NCBI GenBank assembly: GCA_036250195.1
Contig: JAVHZZ010000002.1
Coordinates: 70,670,205-70,734,204, forward strand
From: Mixophyes australis
Taxonomy: Eukaryota; Chordata; Amphibia; Anura; Limnodynastidae
Length of the DNA: 64,000 nucleotides
Direction: 5' to 3'
The notes below the pieces were generated by a model. That model made no database searches. It was not told where the DNA came from and worked only from the letters and a program-made list of their open reading frames with translations. Both the position numbers and the translations under genes were made by a program. Numbering within the stretch: the first letter of the stretch is position 1; each line of letters begins with the position of its first letter. This document shows positions 54,926 to 64,000 of this stretch, one piece after another.

Positions 54926-55019
54926 CATATATAAGAAGACAGTTGTTGTCAGTGCTTATCTTTAAGACTGCATATCTGCGTGTATCTAGCAATATGAAAA
55001 CATGTGGTATTAGTTCATA

Positions 55020-55560
55020 TTTATATTTTTTTTTACTGATAAAATTTTAATGGAGGGGTACAGAAATAAGAAAAGGGAGGCAATACATAATATTAGGGGA
55101 AGGGAAGCAAGAGGGTACATAAAAAGGATGGAATACAACATTAAGTCATAAAAAAAAATTTTTTCAGACAAGTGATCACAACACTGAAATGAATTGTTAC
55201 GGTTATAATAATACAAAATACTAAATATTTCATGTATACTCTGTTCGTTTACACAACATCTGATCATAACTTTGAATCTCTCTTGGCTTATTGGTGTCTA
55301 GGAGCTCAGGGGAACTTCAATAATGCTTAGTTGTGGGTCTCATGTCCGAGCACCCTGTCCCTTGGTCATATAGATATGCCAAATATGACATTTCGCTAGT
55401 GGAGAAGTATGTTATACCAAGGGTTCCTTTTTCAAAACTGAAGTTTATTTTTGAGATATTCTTAGGCAGTGTTGGTGCCAGAGGTTGTTTCCATGCTTGG
55501 GAAATAGCATATGTTACCAAGATCTTAGAAGAAAACAAGGTGCGCTTTTGTAGATTAATA
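55020..55560 (-). pseudogene. L1-type LINE 3' fragment
   Basis: Minus-strand frame 55538-55317 has ILVTYAISQAWKQPLAPTL, resembling the L1 ORF2 C-terminal tract (AAKSLIALNWKRAS in the intact copy). The 3' UTR follows and ends in ATTTTATCAGT plus an A-tract at about 55030. Severely 5' truncated. Confidence 0.45.
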
Positions 55561-55951
55561 AAATGTGCATAAGTGAATAAAATAATTTGAAAAGTGCAGC
55601 CAGGACAATTAAGACCACTGTGTATTTGAGAATAAAATAAAAGATATATACATTCGGAGTATCACAACATTATTATTGTGACACCCTGGATATATATTTA
55701 TTTCACATTCTAGGGACCCACCTACAGGAGATGCCTGGACGTTGGCTGGTGAGCTTATCCCAATATAGCTATATTGTGCACACAAATCTCCTATTTATGT
55801 ATATGCTGAGACATAGTGATTTGTATATCTAACAACCTACCCACCTTATCACCATAGTCAAAGATATTTTCTAATGTACCTATCAAATGCTTTCATGTTT
55901 GCAACAGTGGGACGTATTCTGTTTCCATTGCCAGCAAAATGGTATAATCTG
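55561..55951. other. AT-rich intergenic DNA
   Basis: Nothing recognised; ends in the hAT target duplication (55944-55951). Confidence 0.4.
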
Positions 55952-56479
55952 CAGGGCCTGATTATCCAATAGGCTGACTGGGCTGCAGCCTAGGGCACAA
56001 AGCATTTGGGGGGGGGGGGGGTGCAAAACTGTGACAGGGAGAGGTATAAACTGAAATTTATTTTAAACTATAAATTGTTCCCCAAAGTAAAAAGAAAACA
56101 TGAAAAAAAATTTAAGTAAGATTTTGATCTTGACATATTCCTATGGTAAAAGCTGAAGACAATGAGACACCCTTGGGCGGGTGTTTGAGGGTAAGAGAGT
56201 AGGAGAGCCACGGACGGCGATAGGTGCAGACGTGACAACCATACAGTTCTGATTTTAAACGAAATGAGTGCCTAAGATTGCCTTGACACTTTTAAAAAGC
56301 CAATTGGCGCGGAGTTTGAAAAAAACACAGGAACATAAACATTAGTGTTGGGGAGTGGAGGGTGAAGGTGCCCAGATTTTAAATTGTTTTTATCTACTGC
56401 GTATTAGCCTGGCATGGAAGACGAAGGAGTGCAACAAAGATATTAACCTAGGGCGGCTTGAACCTTTAATCAGGCCATG
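55952..56479. mobile_element. Non-autonomous hAT element, 528 bp
   Basis: Ends CAGGGCCTGATTATCC and, reversed, CATGGCCTGATTAAAGG. A perfect 8-bp duplication ATAATCTG flanks it (55944-55951, 56480-56487). A G-tract lies near 56010. No transposase. Related ends occur at 37379, 59401 and 62963. Confidence 0.92.
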
Positions 56480-56487
56480 ATAATCTG

Positions 56488-57120
56488 CCATATCCATAGA
56501 CGCAACATACTTTTATTTGGGAAATTGCATTTCACTTCGTCTCATAAAATAAAAATGACACGTTTAATAAAGACACCTGTGATATCCCCTCACTCTCAGG
56601 AGTGGTCCTAAAGTGGTAGCATGATGAACCTACGGACATGTTTACTGGTCATGCTCTATGGGGGTGCTTCCAAGGCCCATGAAGTGTGTGTGTACGTTGA
56701 CATGTATTCAGGTAGACACACCGGTGCACGTAAAAAAGCATTGCGGGTCCTCAGTTTTTTGGGCTAATAAATTACATTTAGTGTATTCTTGTTTTTCTCA
56801 AAGTTCCAGACATTATTTGTCCAAGAAGATATATTGGTTATGTCTTAAACATTGTTTTGCTAGTTCTTGTCTCAGACAGTGCACACTTAGGTTAAGTGTT
56901 ATTGACACATTTTGTTGGGAAGAGTCAGTGCCAAATGCTGCCCATAAAAGAGATGCTGACATTGGAAACAGGACGTCTTATATTTTGACAAGATATACAA
57001 ATATTCTTAATTTCAGCTGATCTTTCATGTGTCTCTCTCTATACAACAAATATAGCAGTTTTATTGGCTGAATGTGGTTTACTACATTACCACTTTCACA
57101 GCAGGTTGTCTTATAACTAG
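56488..57120. other. Intergenic DNA
   Basis: The open frame 56658-57020 has no family match; a faint resemblance to the C-terminal region of L1 ORF2 is too weak to call. Confidence 0.3.
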
Positions 57121-57419
57121 CATAGGCAAACCAAGGGGGGGTTTTCTAATGTCTGGAAACCCCCCTCCAAGCCTGTGGCACTGTATAATTGAGGTGGCTG
57201 GACCCTGCTCCCGCTTCACACAGCTCAGCTTGAAAAGGGAGAGCTGCGTGCACCTAACAGTAGTGCATGCAGCATTGCCCATGTATATTATGGGGATAGG
57301 AAGAGTTGGAGAGCAGCCAAGCACTGTCTAAAATTATAGCCACGCCCCCATGCTTGCTGGTCACGCCCACTGGCGGCGTGGTGTGGAAACCCCCATCTAC
57401 AAATCCTGTGTTTGCCCTG
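57121..57419. mobile_element. hAT-like element with 5-bp target repeats
   Basis: Ends CATAGGCAAACCAAGG and, reversed, CAGGGCAAACACAGG, followed inside by GGGGTTTTC/GGGGGTTTCC. A 5-bp ACTAG flanks both sides (57116-57120, 57420-57424). The interior has CACGCCCCCATGC and GGTCACGCCCACTGG. Confidence 0.75.
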
Positions 57420-57424
57420 ACTAG

Positions 57425-58090
57425 ATTGTGTCATGTAAGAGCTCTCCTGGGCTGGGATAATATCAAATAAATCACACAGGATTTACTTTTATCTGTATAT
57501 AGATTGTGTACCCTATAGACAGCTCAAGAAGGCAACACGTTGGTGCTTCTCTGGTTATCTTTCCATCATTACAGTCATTTAACTTACATATTTATTTTTA
57601 GACTTAAATGTGGGGGTAGCCAGTTTAACATGTATATTATTTCTTCACTGGCACTTTATTTATCCTGTTTTTCCTCCTGATGCTGTTTTTTTTTTATAAT
57701 TGTACTCTGATGCCCCCTAGGATTTTGTTATAGGAGATACAGGTATGGGATCTATTATGTGGAATGATTAGAAGAGTTTATAGAAAATATTTTTTTCCAT
57801 GATTTGGAGCACCAAGTCTGTCTCCTGGCATCTCTATCCTTATCAATGCCGTATTTTTGACTTTTAGCAGTGCTCCTCTAAATGAACATAGGAAAAACCA
57901 GTAGGTGGTTATTTCTCGTAGCGTAACTACTGAACAGCAGAAGTTTTTTTCTTTCTAGTTTACTGAACTTTCTGGATAAAAACTTCAATACTTGTACTTT
58001 GTAAAATTTTACCAGATGAAACCATAGTGGTGATTTCATTGCATGAATGTCTACAGCGTTTTCGAATGCAAAGGATACTTACTTCAGCCT
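57425..58090. other. AT-rich intergenic DNA
   Basis: No gene or repeat recognised. Confidence 0.4.
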
Positions 58091-58389
58091 ATCATCATCA
58101 TATAGCGCCACTAATTCTGCAGCGCTGTACAGAGATTTCACTCACATCAGTCTCTGCCCCATTGGTCTAAATTCCCTAACATACACATACACACACACAG
58201 ACCGAGAGAGACTAAGGGCAATTTTAATAGCAGCCAATTAACCCACTAGTATGTTTTTGGAGTGCGGGATGAAACCCACGCAAAAACGGGAGAACATACA
58301 ATCTCCACACAGATAAGGCCATGGTCAGGAATCGAACTCATGACCCCAGTGCTGTAAGGTAGAAGTGACCACTGAGCCACCGTGCTGCC
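58091..58389 (-). mobile_element. tRNA-derived SINE (minus strand)
   Basis: Reverse complement of the 45846 SINE: starts (ATC)n ATATAGCGCCACTAATTCTG, ends GTGACCACTGAGCCACCGTG CTGCC at the head. A few internal deletions. Confidence 0.92.
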
Positions 58390-58952
58390 TATGAAGTCGG
58401 GGTGTGAACGAGGTGGGGAAGGGGCTTTTTGTTATGGTTAATTTACAGTAGAGGCGTGCCAAACTCAAGCGCACACAGTCCCGTCCTAATCCAGCTCTGG
58501 ACATCTCGAAATTTCTTGTTTTTATGTCGTCTCTCTTGCTCCCAACTACTGAACTAAGTCCTAAGTCTAAGTCCTGATCAGTAGTGATTACAGTCTCGTA
58601 TACATGCTATAACATGTGTTTGCAATCACAAGCAACTGTAAAAAATGTAGTTTATGCTCAGTAGACATTAACAACACCCTTATAAATGTATTTCATGGGG
58701 AAAAAAAATTAAATAAAAAAACACTTTTTTTTTTTTAAAATCATTTTATTAGTCCCATGGGGCCGGACTGGGACTAAAAATCAGCCCTGGCATTTAAAGT
58801 ACACAGGCCCACCTTAGTTTCAGCAGGAAAGAATCTGTGTGCCGCCACGCAGCATCGGCGCCGAATAGGGCATGACCATATAGTGTTGTGGGTGTCGCCA
58901 ACATGGGGGATTGATACATACATTATAAAAAAACATTACATTTACATTTAGG
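58390..58952. other. Intergenic DNA with repeat fragments
   Basis: GGCGTGCCAAACTCAAGCGC near 58453 resembles the end of the 30516 repeat. GGGGCCGGACTGGGAC near 58759 resembles the hAT end family. No gene. Confidence 0.4.
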
Positions 58953-59191
58953 GCAGCACATGAGTTCAATTCCCGGCCATGGCCTTATATGTGTGGAGTT
59001 TGTATGTTCTTCCTGTGTTTGCGTGGGTTTCTCCCTCTCTGTCTGTCTGTCTGTATCTGTGTGTGAGTGTGTGTTTATATTATGGAATTTAGACTGTAAG
59101 CTCCAATGGAGCAGGGACTGATGTGAGTGAGTTCTCTGTACAGCGCTGCGGAATTAGTGGCGCTATATAAAATAAATGATGATGATGATGA
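58953..59191 (+). mobile_element. tRNA-derived SINE with head deletion
   Basis: GGGCAGCACA joins directly to TGAGTTCAATTCCCGGCC, skipping most of the tRNA-like head. The core is also shortened (GTGGGTTTCTCCCTCTC). The tail and (GAT)n are complete. Confidence 0.9.
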
Positions 59192-59722
59192 TCCCCCCCA
59201 GACACATTATGTCACCCTCAACCCACTGTACTTATCTATGCTTCTGGTGCTGCTGACATCCACCAGGGTAAGAACTTCCTGTAGAGAAGCTCTTAGTCTA
59301 ACGAGATTACCAAATCTTGTGGGACTTAGAGCTCCTCGGCTTGCTCTGCGCGCTGTGTTCTATCCAGGGACTGGGAGCAGCTATCCTCTCCCTCCTGCTA
59401 ACCAGAGCTGGATTAATGCTTGGGGGGCCCGGAGTATTTAAGACAGGGGGCCCCTATTATGTAACATGGTTATCATTTTAGACAAACGTTAGACAAATAC
59501 ACAGGCAATACTGTGTGCACTACTGTTAGTTGCACGCAGCTCTGCCTTCACAAGCAGTACATTGGGAAGTGGGACATACCTCCCAACTGTCCTTGTAGTC
59601 GAACCAAGTCTCAATAAACGAGACAATGTTAAAAAGTTGATTAAACTTTGAAAGCCCATGGATAAAAGGTTCCTGGAATGCTGTTCTGAACGTTCTATGA
59701 CACAAAAAGCTATATATATATA
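59192..59722. other. Intergenic DNA with a hAT end fragment
   Basis: CAGAGCTGGATTAATGC at about 59402 followed by TTGGGGGGCCC resembles the left end of the 37379 hAT family; no right end seen. Confidence 0.4.
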
Positions 59723-60319
59723 CAAGTTAACCCGTGCATGATACTCATGCATTCTAGTCAAATCAAGATACTTACGATCTTAAAAAGGTTCTTGTCATGC
59801 ATTTGGGCCTAGCCCAGGCCTCCTCAAGGGAAGATCGTTACTTCCCGACGCAAGCGCCCTTTTTAATGTGTGTTCATGAGGTATAATTACCTCACGAAAA
59901 TGAGTTTGACCCCTCAACTCGTAAATTTAGCCTTTACTACCCCTCCCACAGGGGGAAGGGGGGATGATGGAAGTTAACTGACTTGACTATTCTATTTTTT
60001 TTGTCAAATAATGTCAGTATACCAAATTTCAGGTCAATTGGATGAGCCCTTTCTGAGAAAATAGTTTTTTCCACACACACACACACACACACACACTAAC
60101 GCACGCCTCTACACATGTGTGTTTATGAGGTAAAATTACCTCACGAAAATGAGTTTGAGCCCTACCAAATTTCAGCCCTTTTTGAATTTTTTTTCCCACA
60201 CACACTAAGAATTTAGTAGGTCAGTGTATAACTCTGCCCAGCAGGTGGCGCTGCAACTTGGGTTTTTTTTTTCACACACACACAGACAGACAGACGCCAC
60301 TAAGCATTTATATATTAGA
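59723..60319 (-). mobile_element. Non-autonomous Helitron, 597 bp
   Basis: On the minus strand starts TCTAATATATAAATGCTTAG at 60319 and ends CACGGGTTAACTTG at 59723. Same layout as 38248-38832. Abuts the plus-strand Helitron at its 5' end. Confidence 0.9.
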
Positions 60320-60953
60320 TATATATATAAGCCCAGCGGCGTGTGTGTGTGTGTGGAAAAAACTATTTTCTCAGAAAGGACTCATCTAATTGACCTGAAA
60401 TTTGGTATACTGACATTATTTGACAAAAAAATGATAATAGTGAAGTCAGTTAACTTCCATCATCCCCCCTTCCCCCCGTGGGAGGGGTAGTAAAGGCTAA
60501 ATTTACCAGTTGAGGGCTCAAACTCTTGACCGTGTGGGTATTTATTTACCAGAGCCTGTGTTTGGTCATGGACAATTGTATGTCGCATTTTCACGAGTAC
60601 GGAGAAGCAGTGATGTGAAAGTGCAGGTTATGAATACTGCCCTTCAAGGAAGACTGATTGAGCACAGCGATAAGGTGTTTAGCAGAAACGTTGTGTATCG
60701 AGAGGTTTTAGAACAGTAAGACGATGGAGATTAAGGATGTGGCGATGAAGATGAAGGATGAGGTGATGGAGAAGAATGATGAGGTGGTGACATGTGGACA
60801 AAACCACGTTATAAAAGGGCGCTTACGTTGGGAAGTAACGCTCTTCCCCTGAGGAGGCCTGGCCTAGCCCCAAATACATGACAAGAACCTTTTTAACACC
60901 TTAAATAGCTTGATTTGACTAGAATGCATGAGTATCATGCACGGGTTAACTTG
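60320..60953 (+). mobile_element. Helitron with RepHel remnant, head to head with the previous one
   Basis: The 5' region TATATATAAGCCCAGCGG then GTGTG; the 3' end is CATGAGTATCATGCACGGG then TTAACTTG at 60953. It retains the C-terminal coding piece of the helicase (60518-60719) fused to the non-autonomous 5' half, showing how the short copies derive from an autonomous Helitron. Confidence 0.88.
60518..60719 (+). pseudogene. Helitron RepHel helicase C-terminal fragment
   Basis: In-frame stretch of about 67 aa: QTLDRVGIYLPEPVFGHGQL, then YVAFSRVRRSSDVKV, ending at a TAA at 60717-60719. The LYVAFSRVR block is the Pif1-type helicase motif VI found at the end of Helitron RepHel. The rest of the helicase and the HUH Rep domain have been deleted, and upstream sequence from 60360 is the non-coding 5' part of the element. 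Confidence 0.92.
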
Positions 60954-61067
60954 TAATATATATATATAATTAATGCTGTGCATTCTACTGATCCATTCTA
61001 TAGCTTAAAATAGCAGATAGAGCCCACCTGTAAAGATATGCACAAATGCATTGTCAATTATTAATTA

Positions 61068-61402
61068 TCATCATCATTTATTTATATAGCGCCGCTGATT
61101 CTGCAGCGCTGTACAGAGAACTCATTCACACCAGTCCCTGCCCCATTGGAGCTTACAGTCTAAATTCCCTAACATACACATACAGACTGAGAGAGACTAG
61201 GGTCAATTTTGATAGCAGCCAACTAACCTACTAGTATGTTTTTGGAGTGTGGGGGGAAACCGGAGCACCCGGAGGAAACCCATGCAAACACGGGGAGAAC
61301 ATACAAACTCCTCACAGATAAGGCCATGGTCGGGAATTCAGGAATTGAACTCATGACCCCAGTGCTGTGAGGCAGAAGTGCTACTTAGCCACCATGCTGC
61401 CC
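61068..61402 (-). mobile_element. tRNA-derived SINE (minus strand), nearly complete
   Basis: ATCATCATCATTTATTTATA then GCGCCGCTGATTCTGCAGCG at the tail; core TTTTTGGAGTGTGGGGGG; head ends GCCACCATGCTGCCC. The head has a small internal duplication (GGGAATTCAGGAATTGAAC). Confidence 0.93.
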
Positions 61403-62806
61403 ATCCAGGTTTCTTAATATATCATCATGGAGTATGGAAAATGTAAATCTCCTACTGCGGATCAGCAACTGGATACAGAATAGGGTGAGGAATGCAGGAT
61501 TTTCTGGATAACTGAAAAGATTTGATCTGTATCAAAATGCAGCTGGTACAATATTTAAAGAGTATTTTTTTTTTATCATAAATGTGAAGGGGATGATTAT
61601 ATAAGAACTATTATACATTGATTTGCAAGATTCAGAGTGTTGGAGAGTGGTGCACTTGGGTCAGTTAATGATAATTATTCTTTGAGGGTCAAATTTGGTG
61701 TCAAGATCTTTTGCTAAGAACATAATATTCAGCATACAATGAAAACAACTAGAGATCAGCCCACATTGAGTGCCGCACAGATTTGATACTACATAAAAAG
61801 TGTTTAACCTCTAACCTCACAATGTCTACATCTCAGCTTTTTAGGCAACATTTTTATTCCTTTTGCTTCACGATTGTGTAAATGATAAAATCATGTCATG
61901 GTTGTAATGCCGTCTATCATGACGAGTACAGCGCTGGGGGAGGTGTTGACGGTTAATAAATAAATAATAGCATAATAACATGACAGTGTGAACTGTGCGA
62001 GAGTTACCAGTTGGTTTTTGACAGGACATCTATCAATATAAATAACGCACAAGTGTATTGAACAGTAGCATGCGTCTCCTCAACATATGAGGCATCATTC
62101 AGCATCTCCCAGGGGTCACAGGTCTTACACTGACCAATGAGCACCCAGCTGTAGCACTTGATGACTGCTGTGACAGGTTACAATGACTGATAGCAGCAAA
62201 GAGCTTTAATTATCAGAGAACACAACACAGAGACAATGTAAGCAGTAACTTTTGTAGAAATCCCACTTGTCCCTGGGTGTATTTAGTATTGATATACTTC
62301 TAACAAAATAACCAACTGAGGTTGTAGAATTTCACACAGAAAAGGACATTAAACTACAATGTAGGACATGTAGGACAAGGTAACCATGTGTATTTTGATG
62401 GCATTTTTTAATCAACCATAAAGAGAAGACAGGATTATCAGGATTATCAGGATTTTTCACCCAATGTAATCTTAGTGTTAAAGGGGAAAGCCGCTTCAGA
62501 GGATTCTATTGGGTAAGCGGATTTCTTCATTTTTGTTTCCGATGAATATGACAAACAGCATTGGATACAATTGTATCTACACAGCAGCACAGCAATGGCA
62601 ATGGAAATACATATCTGCCTGGACCATTAAATATGCTGCAGGTGGAGTTCCCTTTTAAGGTCTAGTTTCGGACAGTGTGGGATTTTCCTTACGCTGGGAA
62701 CATATAATCAAATCAACAAAATGATTGTTCTTCCAAGTGCCTTTTTGCACAATGTTGATATGTGGCCCCAACTGTAAAGCCACAATATATTTTATTTATC
62801 TGACTC
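61403..62806. other. AT-rich intergenic DNA
   Basis: No supported gene or element; a local repeat CAGGATTATCAGGATTAT occurs near 62431. Confidence 0.45.
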
Positions 62807-62995
62807 AGGCCCGGCACTACCATTATGCAGCTGCCTAGGGCACTGGGCTTTTAGGGGCGCTCCGGTCGCCCAGAAAGAAGAAATTTCTCCGGCGCTCATG
62901 GGTGATGGAGAGCAGCTGGCACAGAGCACACAGCCACTTCCTGTCAGCTGCCTGCTCACCAGGGCCTGATTAAGGCTTCCAGCCACCCTAGGCTA
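62807..62995. repeat. hAT-end-like repeat fragments
   Basis: CAGGCCCGGCACTACC then AGCTGCCTAGGGCAC at 62807 and CAGGGCCTGATTAAGGC at about 62962 look like left ends of hAT-type elements (compare 55952). No paired ends or duplications were found. Confidence 0.45.
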
Positions 62996-63175
62996 ATATA
63001 CCAGTTGCTGCCCGTCAACCATCGATCAAGAATGTGTATACACACACAATGGTCAAAGTGGAGATTTAGAGTAGTTATACACTACAGACAGTGGAAGTGG
63101 CATACCACCGCCTACCAGCCCAAAAAATATATATATATATATATCAGCAAGATCCCAAAACACGATAGCACAAGT

Positions 63176-63219
63176 CCTCAACGCGTTTCGTCTTATCAAA
63201 ACAAGACTTCATCAGGAGG
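63176..63219 (-). ncRNA. Hammerhead ribozyme-like motif in the Penelope 3' region
   Basis: On the minus strand: stem I CCUC (63219-63216) pairs with GAGG (63179-63176); conserved core CUGAUGA (63215-63209); stem II GUCUU (63207-63203) pairs with AAGAC (63194-63190), one unpaired A at 63208, 8-nt loop; GAA core (63189-63187); a 2-bp stem III (A-C with G-U, 2-nt loop); then U at 63180 as the expected cleavage nucleotide. All universally conserved core bases are present. Hammerheads with minimal stem III are known in Penelope-like elements. Self-cleavage here is inference; stem I is only 4 bp. Confidence 0.7.
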
Positions 63220-63693
63220 TAGTATGATGTGTGACTCTCCTGGTCACAGATTTAAATAGTGTGCGCCCCGCCATCTTGCACCTGCCTGGGACATAATAAG
63301 GTGTGCCTATATCGCTAGGCTACAATAAAGCTGTCAATTCGTACTTAATACGTTTGTGCAGAGTTCAATGACCATGCTTAGCAAAGCGGACATAACAAAG
63401 TACATATATACCAAGATAAACACAAGTAAATAAAAACAACAATATTAGCTAAAAGTAATAAGATAAAATAAAAGTATGTAAAGATATATATATAACCCAA
63501 CAATATACACATTTATGTAATAAACACAATATGTAAAGATAAAAATTAAAATACCGGATAAAAATGTAGTAAGATGTAACTAACAATCATATCATAAAAC
63601 AACATGATACTTAGTGCAACACATATAGCTACATAAAACAGGATATATGAAATAACTATATAATATATGGATGCTAGAGACTTGATCAAATAT

Positions 63694-64000
63694 CTACAAA
63701 AAAGGGGCTATTTCGTAATTATCATTAAACCCTTGAGGCATAAGTGTACCCAATGTATAAATCCAAAACATCTCTCTTTGGGAGAGAAGTTTTTACAGAT
63801 CTCCACCTCTATCACCCAACTCAACATGTTCTAATGCCATAAATTTTAAATATTGGGGATCCGAATAGTGAACTTCTTTGAAGTGTTGTGAGATTGAGTG
63901 ACTAGTTACTTGATTCTTGATATTTCTCACATGCTCTTGAATTCAGATTTTTAACGGCCTTTTAGTCTTGCCTACATATTTGTATCCACAAGGACATTCT
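63694..64000 (-). pseudogene. Penelope-like GIY-YIG endonuclease, C-terminal, two stops
   Basis: Minus-strand frame starting near 63998 reads CPCGYKYVGKTKRPLKI, stop, IQEHVRNIKN, then HSISQHFKEVHYSDPQ and GGDL, stop, KLLSQREMFWIYTLGTLMPQ, ending at a TAG (63696-63694). YVGKT followed by the position of a catalytic Arg (now a TGA, probably from CGA) and EHVRNI is the GIY-YIG fold pattern. QRE.FWIYTL is the signature of the Penelope endonuclease C-terminus. Two in-frame stops show decay. Confidence 0.88.

Larger units (their letters stand above)
63119..64000 (-). mobile_element. Penelope-like retroelement, 3' part, continues beyond the window
   Basis: The minus strand carries the end of a GIY-YIG endonuclease ORF (64000-63694), a 3' UTR of about 480 bp, a hammerhead ribozyme-like motif (63219-63176), and a terminus near a TA tract at 63127-63144. 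The reverse transcriptase would lie to the right of the window. This is the usual arrangement of animal Penelope-like elements of the endonuclease-bearing type. Confidence 0.8.

Noticed and set aside
56658..57020. 120-aa open frame as a gene
   Set aside because: No family match; faint similarity to the L1 ORF2 C-terminus in another frame is too weak to support.

Overview
This window is vertebrate nuclear DNA with the repeat profile of an amphibian, most likely a frog. The evidence is the mix of elements in one place: a tRNA-derived SINE with the V-SINE-type central core, L2 and L1/Tx1-type LINEs, a Tc1/mariner, several hAT elements, Helitrons, DIRS-like and Gypsy-like relics, a Penelope-like element and many palindromic MITEs. 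Species is inference. I found no host protein-coding gene that I can defend. The only long intact reading frames belong to an L1-type retrotransposon.

Layout, 1-15,700: a 37-bp minisatellite runs off the left edge. It is followed by a truncated SINE and a 5'-truncated L2 LINE (about 1620-6275). The L2 was split by a Tc1 transposon (1912-4416), which was itself split by a 944-bp hAT element (3014-3957, perfect 8-bp target duplication). An apparently full-length L1-type element follows (6987-14106). It has a 13-bp target duplication, an intact ORF1 (324 aa) and an intact ORF2 (1270 aa). A decayed hAT/ZBED-type transposon lies at 15002-15622.

Layout, 15,700-36,000: low-coding DNA with palindromic MITEs, two hairpins, Helitron ends, an unassigned coding relic (20488-20885) and a DIRS-like retrotransposon relic on the minus strand (about 22236-24420) split by a 400-bp Helitron. 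A MITE at 29392-29934 contains a nested hAT-like element with a GC-rich cruciform-capable core.

Layout, 36,000-45,400: a Gypsy-like relic (about 36350-40652) is interrupted by a 1.9-kb hAT element (37379-39297), which carries a minus-strand Helitron and long TA tracts. A 2-kb array of a 43-bp tandem repeat (42063-44096) and an L1 ORF2 fossil follow.

Layout, 45,400-64,000: a complete SINE (45846-46171), an X-box-carrying MITE, a 333-bp palindromic MITE, two minus-strand L1 3' fragments, two hAT elements with clean target duplications, two Helitrons placed head to head (59723-60953; one keeps the RepHel helicase C-terminus), more SINEs, and at the right edge the 3' part of a Penelope-like element on the minus strand. 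That element has a decayed GIY-YIG endonuclease and a hammerhead ribozyme-like motif downstream of it.

How the parts relate: the SINE tail resembles the 3' end of the local L2, which suggests it uses L2 machinery. The MITEs and short hATs have no transposase of their own here. The L1 is the only element in the window that looks able to encode its own machinery.
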